Assembly (NCBI GenBank): GCA_034431315.1
Contig: DAOUDK010000034.1
Location: forward strand, 1-64,000
Source of the DNA: JAUWOY01 sp034431315
GTDB lineage: Bacteria > Chloroflexota > Anaerolineae > VGOG01
Length of the DNA: 64,000 nucleotides
Reading direction: 5' to 3'
Position numbers and translations under genes: made by a program. The notes under the pieces are model-generated. The model did no database searches. It was not told the DNA's origin and saw nothing but the letters and a program-made list of their open reading frames with translations. Below are positions 41,997-49,464 of this stretch, in pieces (the first letter of the stretch is position 1; the number at the start of each line of letters is the position of its first letter).

Positions 41997-42926
41997 ATGA
42001 AAATTATGGTTACGGGAGGCGCGGGCTTCATCGGCTCGCACGTGGTGGATGCTTTGATCGAAAGGGGGCACGAGGTGGTCGTGGTGGACGACCTCTCCAC
42101 GGGAAAGCGCGAGCATCTCAACCCACGAGCGAAGTTCTATCACCTCGACATCCGCGATGCCCAGCAGTTGGAAGAGGTCTTCGCCGCCGAGCGCCCTGAG
42201 ATCGTCAACCACCAGGCGGCGCGCGCCAACGTGCGCGAATCTATGGCCAAGCCCGTCCTCTACGCCGAGGTCAATGTCATTGGCTCGCTCAACTTGCTAG
42301 AACTGAGCCGGAAGTATGAGGTCGAGAAATTCATCTACGCCTCCACCGGTGGGGCTGTCTACGGCGAGCCGGAGCACCTCCCCGCTGACGAGTCCCATCC
42401 CATCAATCCGCTCGATCCCTACGGAGCCAGCAAGCATTTTGTGGAGCACTACCTCTACCTCTACGGCGTCAACTACGGCTTGTGCTACACTACCTTGCGC
42501 TACCCCAACGTCTACGGGCCGCGCCAGGACCCCTACGGCGAGGCAGGCGTGGTGGCCATCTTCACCGGCCAGATGCTCAAGGGCGGGGAGCCGGTGATCA
42601 ACGGCAGCGGCGAGCAAGAGCGCGACTTCGTCTACGTTGGCGACATCGCGGAGGCCAACATCAAGGCTATGGAAAGGGGCGATGGACAAATCTACAACGT
42701 CGGCTGGGGGGTCGGCACCTCTATAAACGAGATCTTCGCCAAGCTGAAGGAGATCACTGGCTATGAAAGGAAGGTCGTTCACGGCCCTCCAAAGCTGGGC
42801 GAGGTTTTCAAAATCTACCTGGATGCCAGCAAGTCCCAGCACGAGCTAGGCTGGGCGCCACGGGTCGGATTGGACGAAGGAATGAGGATGACGGTGGAGT
42901 ATTTCAGAAATGCGCATAGGGATTAA
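41997..42926 (+). CDS. NAD-dependent sugar-nucleotide epimerase (GalE-like)
   Basis: 309 residues, an extended short-chain dehydrogenase. TGGAGFIGSHVVDALIE is the NAD-binding glycine motif. YASTGGAVYGEPEHLPADE near residue 115 and DPYGASKHFVEHYLYLY near 140 give the catalytic YxxxK. RYPNVYGPRQDPYGEAGVV is typical of UDP-glucose 4-epimerases and their relatives. It supplies activated sugars to the glycosyltransferase it overlaps by 17 nt. The ATG at 41997 has AGGGGAG at a good distance; a GTG lies 6 nt upstream. Confidence 0.9.
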   Translation: MKIMVTGGAGFIGSHVVDALIERGHEVVVVDDLSTGKREHLNPRAKFYHLDIRDAQQLEEVFAAERPEIVNHQAARANVRESMAKPVLYAEVNVIGSLNLLELSRKYEVEKFIYASTGGAVYGEPEHLPADESHPINPLDPYGASKHFVEHYLYLYGVNYGLCYTTLRYPNVYGPRQDPYGEAGVVAIFTGQMLKGGEPVINGSGEQERDFVYVGDIAEANIKAMERGDGQIYNVGWGVGTSINEIFAKLKEITGYERKVVHGPPKLGEVFKIYLDASKSQHELGWAPRVGLDEGMRMTVEYFRNAHRD

Positions 42927-44046
42927 CGCCCTCTTCCTGGATCGCCCTGAAACGGGCAGCGGGCAGTACACGCGCAACTTGCTGGAGGCGCTGGCTAAAG
43001 GGGATCCAACGAACGAATACCTTCTTTTCAGCCTAGGCCTACCGCCTCTGATGTTTGAGTGCCAGCCTCCAACCTCCAATATCCAATATCCAATATCCAA
43101 CCTGGCCAAGCTCTGGTTCGAGCAGGTGTCTTTTCCCCTGGCTTGTCGTCGCGAGGGCATAGACCTGGCCCACGCTCCCTACTTCGCCTCTCCTCTCTTC
43201 CCAACGGTACCGACAGTGGTCACCGTCCACGACCTCATCCCCCTCATCTTGCCCGCCTATCGTGGCTCACTCCTGGTGCGATTATACACTCGATTGGTGG
43301 CCGCCGCAGCCCGAAGGGCCGAGGCCATCATCACCGTTTCCCAGGCATCCGAGAGGGACATCGTGCGTTACCTGCACATCCCGCCAGAGCGGGTCCACGT
43401 CACCTACGAGGCCGCAGGGGAGGAATTCCAGCCCGTGGAGGACGAGGCTCAATTGGCTGCTATCCGTCAAAAGTATGCGCTGCCCCAGCGTTACCTTCTC
43501 TATCTGGGTGGCTTTGATCAGCGCAAGAACCTCTCTACCTTGCTGAGGGCCTTTGCTCTGCTGGTCAATAAACAGCAGCAGGCCAGGCTTGTTATTGCCG
43601 GCAAGTTGCCTGGACGGGACAGCCCGCTATTCCCAGACCCCCGCCGCCTGGTCAGGGAATTGGGGGTGGAGGGAAGCGTGATCTTCACGGGCTGGGTAGC
43701 CGAGGAGGACAAGCCGGCTCTTCTCAGCGGGGCCACGGCTTTCGTTTTCCCCTCACTCTACGAGGGGTTCGGTTTGCCAGTTGTGGAAGCGATGGCCTGT
43801 GGCACCCCCGTTATAGCCTCCAACCGTTCGTCGCTGCCGGAGGTGGTGGGCAAAGGGGGGATACTGGTCGAACCCACGGACGTGGAAGCCCTGGCCGAAG
43901 CCATGGAGGTGCTCCTGGTTGATGACGCTCTCAGGGCTGAGCTGAGGCAAAGGGCTTTGGCCCAGGCAGCTAAGTTCAGTTGGGAGCAAACGGCGCTGGA
44001 GACATTGGCCGTTTATCGGAAGGTAATTGGCGGCAGGAATGTCTAA
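42910..44046 (+). CDS. Glycosyltransferase family 4
   Basis: 378 residues of GT-B fold. ETGSGQYTRNLLEAL is the N-terminal loop, YLLYLGGFDQRKNLSTLLRA near residue 195 starts the donor-binding domain, and FPSLYEGFGLPVVEAMACG near 280 is the conserved E-x7-E nucleotide-sugar site. It likely adds mannose or a similar sugar to a surface glycan. Residues about 53-64 (QPPTSNIQYPIS) are encoded by ATTGG/CCAAT repeat DNA inserted in frame. Confidence 0.92.
   Translation: MRIGINALFLDRPETGSGQYTRNLLEALAKGDPTNEYLLFSLGLPPLMFECQPPTSNIQYPISNLAKLWFEQVSFPLACRREGIDLAHAPYFASPLFPTVPTVVTVHDLIPLILPAYRGSLLVRLYTRLVAAAARRAEAIITVSQASERDIVRYLHIPPERVHVTYEAAGEEFQPVEDEAQLAAIRQKYALPQRYLLYLGGFDQRKNLSTLLRAFALLVNKQQQARLVIAGKLPGRDSPLFPDPRRLVRELGVEGSVIFTGWVAEEDKPALLSGATAFVFPSLYEGFGLPVVEAMACGTPVIASNRSSLPEVVGKGGILVEPTDVEALAEAMEVLLVDDALRAELRQRALAQAAKFSWEQTALETLAVYRKVIGGRNV
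43066..43103. repeat. CCAATATCCAATATCC repeat inside the glycosyltransferase
   Basis: Tandem CCAATATC words translated as NIQYPISN; same family as the intergenic repeats at 10011, 16420 and the intragenic 51257 copy. Confidence 0.75.
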
Positions 44047-47000
44047 TGATGTCCAATAATGAAGCTGGCTCGCCCGGAGCTGGAAGCTCCGGGCTGAGAG
44101 AACAAAGCCCCCTTCGGGGGCTAAATTGCAGCCCGAAGGGCTTTGTTCTTTCAGCGTCGAGCTTTAGCTCGGCGCTCAACTCCGTTCTCCTGGGCCTCGG
44201 CCTGGGGCTGTATCTGAGCCGGATCATCGCTGAGGCGACGACGATAATCTGGCCCTGGCTGGCTTCGCTGGCTTTGATCATCGTGTGCAGCGTTATCGGA
44301 GTCGGGCTGGCTGCTCTTGGGAACCGCCACGGCTTGACGCTCACCCCCTTGGCGACGCTATACGCCTACGTCTTGTATCCTCGCATTGAGCCTATCCTCG
44401 CCTGGTCTGTGGCCTTCGTGGCCGTGACCGCCCTGGTCATCGCCAACGTCCCGCAGGCGTGGGAGCCTGCCCTGCTACAAAACCGTAAGGGCAAGCGATC
44501 CTTCCCTGTGGACTCCATCGTATTCGTCCTGGGCCTCGGCCTGTATGTGCGCACTCTGGCCCCCACTGTTCTTCCGTCGAATAGTGGCGAGTTCCAGTTC
44601 GTGGCCGACATTCTGGGCATCGCCCACCCGCCTGGGTATCCGCTTTACACCATGCTGGGCAAGCTTTTCACCTTGATCCCCGTCGGCGACGTAGCCTACA
44701 GGGTCAACCTGATGTCAGCCTTTTTCGCTGCCTTGACCCTGGCCCTGGTGAGCCGGACGGTGCGGCGTGCTACCGACTCGGCTTGGGGGGGCGTGGTGGG
44801 CGCTTTAGCTCTGGGCACGTCCACCACCTTTTGGGCGCAGGCCACAACTGCCAACACCCGAAGCTTGACGGCTTTTTTCACCGCCCTCATGCTGTTCGCC
44901 CTCGTCAGTTATGCTAAGGTAACCATCCAGCGAAGCTCCACCTCAAACCGACAAGTAATGGGACGCAGATACACGCAGATTTCCGCAGATAAAAGGGAAA
45001 GTCAGCGTGCATCTGCGTTAATCTGCGTCCAGAATAGGGAAGTTTACCTCATTTTGTTCGCTCTAGCTTTTGGGCTAGGGATCACCCACCACGGCTCCTT
45101 GGTCTTCCTGATTCTCCCCTTCGTAGCTTTTCTATTAGTGACCAAACTCGAAACTCGAAACGGCTCGACTGAGCTCGCCGAAGTCTCGAAACTCGAAACT
45201 TCATCGTTTACCGGGCCTCGTCCTCTTCTGAAGCCTCTCCTCGCTTTCCTCCTCTCGCTGAGCGTGCTCCTCTATCTTCCCATCAGAGGAATCCTGGGTG
45301 CTCCCTTTGGTCCGTCCAACATCGCTACGCCGACCGGGTTCTTGAACCACGTCCTGGCCCGTGGCTTCCGGGGCGATATGTTCTACTTTGCCAGCTCCGG
45401 CCTCCTGCTTGAGCGATTCGCCGTGCTGACTAACATCCTGGATTTCCAGTTCAGCCTGGGTTTGCTCATTGCTGCCGCTTTGGGGGCTCTGATCATGCTG
45501 GGCAAAGACCGGCGGCTTTTGCTCCTCTGCGGTGGGGCCATAGCTGTTCAAGCCGTTATCGCTATTACCTATCGCGCCCCGGAGACAGTGGAGTATTTGA
45601 TACCTGCCTATGTGCCCCTGGCCATCATCATTGGCTACGGCGCGGCGACGTTGGGCCGCTGGAGCAGGTTCAGAGCTCTTAATGCCTGTCTGGTGTCCCT
45701 CGTCATGTTGCTCGGTGCTATACAGTTAGTTAATCATTATCCCAGCTTCGCCTGGCTGAGCGAGGACCGCTCGACGCGCCAGTATGCAGAAAGTGTGCTG
45801 TCCGACGCCCCCCCTGAGACGCTGGTCTTGGCTAACTGGCACTGGGCCACCCCGCTGTGGTATCTGCAATACAGCGAAGGTGTGCGCCCCGACGTGGAAG
45901 TGAGGTACGTTTATCCGGAGGGCGCGGAACCGATCTCCGCTACCTGGCTGCGGCGTGTAGAGGAGAACGTGGGGGAGCGCCCCCTGATCGTCACCAATTA
46001 TTATCAGGAGTTCGGCGTCACGCCGTATCGCTTCACTCCCGTGGGCGAGGCTTTTGCCGTATTCACTTCCAAGCTGGTGCAAAGCGAGCCAGCCCCCCTA
46101 ACTTTGGGGGGGAAGCCTGGCGACGTCGCCAGACTTGACGCGACTTTCGAGGGCAAGATCAGGCTCTTGGGCTATCGTTTGCCGGAAGACAGGGTCCCCT
46201 CAGGTCAACCTCTGTACTTGGACCTTTACTGGCAGCCCATGGTCGAGCTGGATGGCAACTACTCCTTTTTCGTCCACCTGGTGGGCGATGGCGGGCGAGT
46301 TCTGGGACAGATGGACATCGCTCACGATATGGCTGGCTTCAAAACAGGGGGGGGCTCTGTTGATCGCTACGAGATACAGGTGCTGCCCACGACTCCAGCG
46401 GGCTCTTACCAGCTCATCGCCGGCGTGTACATCACTCTCCCCGAAGGGGGCTGGCAACGCCTGACGACCGAGGAGGGCGGTGAGACCGTGCTCCTGGCCG
46501 AAGTGGAGGTAGTGTCACCTGCCCTGCCACCTGTCACCCTACACCCTCTACATCAGCCCTTCGCCAGCGGGTTAACCCTGATCGGAGTTGATTACGACAC
46601 TAGCCTGGAGGGCAGCCGGCGGGTCTATCTCCACTGGCATCGCTTCAGGGTTGACGACGGAGACTACGATGTGCTTTTGTATGCTAACGACGATGTGGTA
46701 GCCGGGAGCCGCCTGCCACAAGTGCCCCTGGGCACCTATCTCACCACGGCCCACGACTTGCCGCTGCGTCCTGAGCTTGTCGAAGGACATTTGCAAGTGG
46801 AGCTGCGTTCGACCGACAATGTAGTAAGCCGGTGGCTGGGGCCTTGGCATTGGCCTGGGGGAGGCCGTTTGACCCTGCCGCCCCCGCCTCCGCGAAGCCG
46901 TTACGTGGACTTGGGAGGGGAGATGCTGCTGGCGGGTGTTGAATACCAGAGGCTGCCAGGGGATACGGTGCGGGTGGAGCTGCGCCTGGTGGCGAAAAAG

Positions 47001-47300
47001 CCCATCCTCCGCGACTACGTGGTCTCCGTGCGTTTGACCGATGGCGCTGGGCGACCCCTCTCTCAGGACGATACCGTCCCTGCGCTGGGGGCCATCCCCA
47101 CCTTGAAGTGGATACGAGGCTCATCTATCGCCGATGTGCATTTTGTACCCGTTCCCACAGACGCCCAGGCGGGCCCTTTCAGACTGAGCTTGATCGTCTA
47201 CGATGCCTTCACCATGCGGAAGCTGGGTGTCCTCGACGACCGATTGGTTAAGCTGGGTCCGAGCGTGCCCCTGGCACAACTGGAGCTTCAGCAAGACTGA
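44046..47300 (+). CDS. DUF2723 membrane protein with C-terminal beta modules
   Basis: 1084 residues. The N-terminal half has about a dozen membrane segments with the DUF2723 core: LPSNSGEFQFVADILGIAHP near residue 180, then YPLYTMLGKLFTLIPVGDVA. The C-terminal half has repeated beta-sandwich modules (IRLLGYRLPEDRVPSGQPLY near residue 700 and similar later) shared with the proteins at 49465 and 59124. DUF2723 proteins are thought to be polyprenol-dependent glycosyltransferases. Three repeats lie inside the gene: a palindrome near the start, GACGCAGAT text near residue 310, and an REP-like copy at 46769. The ATG overlaps the previous stop; the true start may be later, as the first 45 residues are repeat-derived. 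Confidence 0.85.
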   Translation: MMSNNEAGSPGAGSSGLREQSPLRGLNCSPKGFVLSASSFSSALNSVLLGLGLGLYLSRIIAEATTIIWPWLASLALIIVCSVIGVGLAALGNRHGLTLTPLATLYAYVLYPRIEPILAWSVAFVAVTALVIANVPQAWEPALLQNRKGKRSFPVDSIVFVLGLGLYVRTLAPTVLPSNSGEFQFVADILGIAHPPGYPLYTMLGKLFTLIPVGDVAYRVNLMSAFFAALTLALVSRTVRRATDSAWGGVVGALALGTSTTFWAQATTANTRSLTAFFTALMLFALVSYAKVTIQRSSTSNRQVMGRRYTQISADKRESQRASALICVQNREVYLILFALAFGLGITHHGSLVFLILPFVAFLLVTKLETRNGSTELAEVSKLETSSFTGPRPLLKPLLAFLLSLSVLLYLPIRGILGAPFGPSNIATPTGFLNHVLARGFRGDMFYFASSGLLLERFAVLTNILDFQFSLGLLIAAALGALIMLGKDRRLLLLCGGAIAVQAVIAITYRAPETVEYLIPAYVPLAIIIGYGAATLGRWSRFRALNACLVSLVMLLGAIQLVNHYPSFAWLSEDRSTRQYAESVLSDAPPETLVLANWHWATPLWYLQYSEGVRPDVEVRYVYPEGAEPISATWLRRVEENVGERPLIVTNYYQEFGVTPYRFTPVGEAFAVFTSKLVQSEPAPLTLGGKPGDVARLDATFEGKIRLLGYRLPEDRVPSGQPLYLDLYWQPMVELDGNYSFFVHLVGDGGRVLGQMDIAHDMAGFKTGGGSVDRYEIQVLPTTPAGSYQLIAGVYITLPEGGWQRLTTEEGGETVLLAEVEVVSPALPPVTLHPLHQPFASGLTLIGVDYDTSLEGSRRVYLHWHRFRVDDGDYDVLLYANDDVVAGSRLPQVPLGTYLTTAHDLPLRPELVEGHLQVELRSTDNVVSRWLGPWHWPGGGRLTLPPPPPRSRYVDLGGEMLLAGVEYQRLPGDTVRVELRLVAKKPILRDYVVSVRLTDGAGRPLSQDDTVPALGAIPTLKWIRGSSIADVHFVPVPTDAQAGPFRLSLIVYDAFTMRKLGVLDDRLVKLGPSVPLAQLELQQD
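44099..44149. repeat. Palindrome in the DUF2723 5' coding region
   Basis: AGAACAAAGCCC and GGGCTTTGTTCT pair perfectly, with an inner CCCCCTTCGGGGG hairpin. It occupies codons about 19-35. Confidence 0.7.
44961..45030. repeat. GGACGCAGAT...ATCTGCGTCC repeat inside DUF2723
   Basis: GGACGCAGATACACGCAGAT and ATCTGCGTTAATCTGCGTCC flank a 30-nt centre. Translated as RRYTQISADK...ALICVQN in a loop between membrane segments. Confidence 0.75.
45148..45202. repeat. Composite GAAACTCGAAAC/GCTCGACTGAGCTCGCCGAA repeat
   Basis: The same composite appears almost unchanged at 61163-61220. Here it is in frame inside DUF2723, translated as STELAEVSKLETS. Confidence 0.8.
46769..46787. repeat. REP-like element inside DUF2723
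   Basis: TCCTGAGCTTGTCGAAGGA, in frame as RPELVEG. Confidence 0.8.
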
Positions 47301-47332
47301 ATTGCCGTAGTTTGTGATGAAAAAACCCAAAC

Positions 47333-47361
47333 TTGCGTGAAATCAGGAGAAGTGTTATAAT
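47333..47361 (+). promoter_or_regulatory. Promoter of the first Ig-like gene
   Basis: TTGCGT-17 bp-TATAAT, 59 bp upstream of the ATG at 47420. Confidence 0.6.
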
Positions 47362-47419
47362 CTTCCAAGATAGCCGTCATAACGAGCATCATTATTAACA
47401 GTTAGAAAGGAGCATTGAA

Positions 47420-47866
47420 ATGAGCGAAGAAGTACCTCTTGAGCCGAAGGTCAATCCCAGTCCGACCTGGAAGGTGAACACCAAGGCGCGGCTAAGTGCC
47501 TGTGATAATCGCCCTGGCCTGAAGAAGATTTACGTCAGGATCTTAGACGACAAGGGCGAGCCCCTGGGTGGGATCAAAGTGCGCTTCGATGTCGAGCCCT
47601 CCCAGGGCACGGCTTACGATCACCCGAACGTCTGGGGGCTGACTGGCGAGGACGGGTACCTGGAGTGGAACCACCTCGGCGTGCCCACCCGCTACATGCT
47701 CTGGATGGAGGATGATGAGACTCCCCTCGTCGAGAACATCCGAACCGACCTGGGGTACGAGTACTGTCGTCCTTCGGGCGCGACACATGGCGGCTGGAGG
47801 CCTGTGAACAAGCCGGGTGTCTACTCCTATCGGATCGAAGTCCAGAGGAAGGGAGAGGGCGACTAG
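47420..47866 (+). CDS. Ig-like domain protein, paralogue 1 (no signal peptide)
   Basis: 148 residues after GAAAGGAGC. Nearly all of it is one beta-sandwich domain resembling carboxypeptidase-regulatory or Big-type domains: KKIYVRILDDKGEPLGGIKV, YLEWNHLGVPTRYMLWMEDD, and a closing YSYRIEVQRKGEG. It is about 80 percent identical by eye to residues 105-251 of the protein at 48407, which adds a signal peptide. This copy has no export signal, so it may be cytosolic or a truncated relic still expressed from a good promoter. No known function. Confidence 0.75.
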   Translation: MSEEVPLEPKVNPSPTWKVNTKARLSACDNRPGLKKIYVRILDDKGEPLGGIKVRFDVEPSQGTAYDHPNVWGLTGEDGYLEWNHLGVPTRYMLWMEDDETPLVENIRTDLGYEYCRPSGATHGGWRPVNKPGVYSYRIEVQRKGEGD

Positions 47867-47992
47867 GGTCTAGCCTGTCGTTCCGACTCCTTGCACATTG
47901 CTCTGAAAAGTAAGCGTTCATTGAGGATGGCCAACGGGGGCCATGAAGATTAGCCTGCAAATGGATGCTTGGCTAGGTGGAGCTAAGAGCAT

Positions 47993-48034
47993 AACCGGCC
48001 GTTGACGTGATGTCTGCAAACGGTCGGTTTTTGT
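47993..48034 (+). terminator. Rho-independent terminator
   Basis: AACCGGCCGTT pairs with AACGGTCGGTT (one G-T) and is followed by TTTTTG. The 540-bp gap to the next gene holds this, the promoter at 48123 and the riboswitch. Confidence 0.75.
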
Positions 48035-48122
48035 ATTTTTGGGGGAGGTGTCACGCCAGAGGAGGGCTAGCCCGCGGGAGGAAAACGTTAACTGAATCTT
48101 AACCTTACCGTCTTTTTTGCCC

Positions 48123-48151
48123 TTGACAAAGGAGGAAAAATCTGGTATAAT
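48123..48151 (+). promoter_or_regulatory. Promoter of the riboswitch transcript
   Basis: TTGACA-17 bp-TATAAT, consensus, starting RNA just before the c-di-GMP aptamer. Confidence 0.75.
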
Positions 48152-48184
48152 GTAATTGGATAAGTAAAAGTATCGTTGCAATTG

Positions 48185-48298
48185 CATAAGGTCCGAGAAA
48201 GGTAAACCCATCGAAAGGTGGGGGCGCAAAGCCACAGGTCTACGTTAGCAGATAGCAAATCGCTATCAGTTAATATGACAGCCGGGTTGCCGAAGACA
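48185..48298 (+). ncRNA. Cyclic-di-GMP class I riboswitch (GEMM-I)
   Basis: The leader has the conserved aptamer parts in order: GGTAAACCCATCGAAAGGTG (with GAAA tetraloop), GGGGCGCAAAGCCAC, a P3 hairpin (GATAGCAAATCGCTATC), and a closing GACAGCCGGGTTGCCGA with the receptor for the tetraloop. This matches the class I c-di-GMP consensus as known from Vibrio and Clostridium. A terminator hairpin follows at once, so it likely switches transcription of the secreted Ig-like protein in response to c-di-GMP. Confidence 0.85.
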
Positions 48299-48308
48299 GA
48301 TATCAAGG

Positions 48309-48351
48309 AGCGTGCTGTTTGGAAGCAGGTCGGCCGATAGCACGCTTTTTG
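48309..48351 (+). terminator. Riboswitch expression-platform terminator
   Basis: AGCGTGCT and AGCACGCT pair and are followed by TTTTT, 55 bp before the coding start. Confidence 0.75.
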
Positions 48352-48406
48352 GTTGAGCTTGACGAATGTAGTAACACAAAAAAATCCACAAAGGAGGTAA
48401 GAACCA

Positions 48407-49162
48407 ATGAGAATGAATACGAGGTATTTCAGGATGGCGCTGACCGCGCTGACGCTGCTGGTGTTGCTGTTTTTAGTGTCTGGAGCAACGCCTGTAAGGG
48501 GGCAGATGGCCTTCTTGTTTGTGGATGACGACAACTGCCCAGGGCCTGGCTCAGGGACTCTAGTTAATCCTTTCTGTAAGATTCAAGACGCCATTGATGC
48601 AGCTTCGCCAGGCGCCTTGATCAGTGTTGCAGAGGGGAGATACACCGAGTACCTGGACATTCCGACCGAGTATCTCACCATGGTTGTGAGCGATCTAGCG
48701 GATGAGATAGTGTCCTTTGACGTACCCGAAGGTTCTGAGGAGCCGGAGGTCCATCCCAACCCGACCTGGAAGGTGAACACCAAGGAACGGCTGAGTGCCT
48801 GCGACAACCGCCCCGGCCTGAAGAAGATTTACGTCACGGTTTTGGACGACAGGGGCGAGCCGTTGCGAGGCGTCAAGGTGCGTTTCGACACCGAGCCTAG
48901 CGAGGGCATAGCCTACGATCACTCGAACGTCTGGGGTATGACCAACGAACAGGGATACGTGGAATGGAACCACCTGGGCGTGCCCACCCGTTATCGCCTC
49001 TGGATGGAGGATGACGACGAACCGCTGGTCGAGAACATCCGAACTGATTTAGGCAACGAGTACTGTTACATTGGCGGAATGCCGACGAGTTGGAGGCCAG
49101 TCAACCGTCCAGGCATCTACTCCTATCGAATCGAAATCCAGAGGAAGGGAGAGGGCGAGTAG
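48407..49162 (+). CDS. Secreted Ig-like protein under c-di-GMP riboswitch, paralogue 2
   Basis: 251 residues after AAAGGAGG. A signal peptide (ALTALTLLVLLFLVSGATPV) leads to a short segment like the start of DUF1565/pectate-lyase-type beta-helices (FVDDDNCPGPGSGTLVNPFC, DAIDAASPGALISVAEGRYT). That helix is cut short and joins, near residue 105, the same Ig-like domain as the protein at 47420. The product is exported and, given c-di-GMP control, may be a matrix or adhesion component; this is inferred. The fusion of a truncated beta-helix with the duplicated domain suggests recombination between tandem genes. Confidence 0.8.
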   Translation: MRMNTRYFRMALTALTLLVLLFLVSGATPVRGQMAFLFVDDDNCPGPGSGTLVNPFCKIQDAIDAASPGALISVAEGRYTEYLDIPTEYLTMVVSDLADEIVSFDVPEGSEEPEVHPNPTWKVNTKERLSACDNRPGLKKIYVTVLDDRGEPLRGVKVRFDTEPSEGIAYDHSNVWGMTNEQGYVEWNHLGVPTRYRLWMEDDDEPLVENIRTDLGNEYCYIGGMPTSWRPVNRPGIYSYRIEIQRKGEGE

Positions 49163-49389
49163 GGCTTAGTCTGCGATTTCGCCCTGACGATCTCAAGCTT
49201 TAGGCCTCGAGGGCCTCAGGCCAAAGGCCCGAAGGATTTCGATCCTTGGCACATTGCTCTGAAAAACTGAATGGAGGGATTTGACCGGCTAGGTATTCAT
49301 TGCCCTTCCCCAGCGGCAGTTGAGACCTGATCTTGCCAGGTAACAAGTATTGCGCTGGCAGTCTTCAGATGCTGGCGCGATGATCTACG

Positions 49390-49424
49390 AAACGGCGGCG
49401 TCCGTATAGATGCCCGCCGTTTTT
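49390..49424 (+). terminator. Rho-independent terminator
   Basis: AAACGGCGG pairs with CCGCCGTTT, followed by TTTCG. The gap 49163-49464 otherwise holds a sequence shared with the end of the first paralogue (GCACATTGCTCTGAAAA). Confidence 0.7.
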
Positions 49425-49464
49425 CGTTTCCGTCACTTGCGGGTTTTGCCATTCCATCAAAGAT

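Noticed and set aside
47880..47992. Second c-di-GMP or other riboswitch after the first Ig-like gene
   Set aside because: A terminator follows a structured stretch, but the conserved aptamer words of GEMM-I are missing and no gene is directly controlled.
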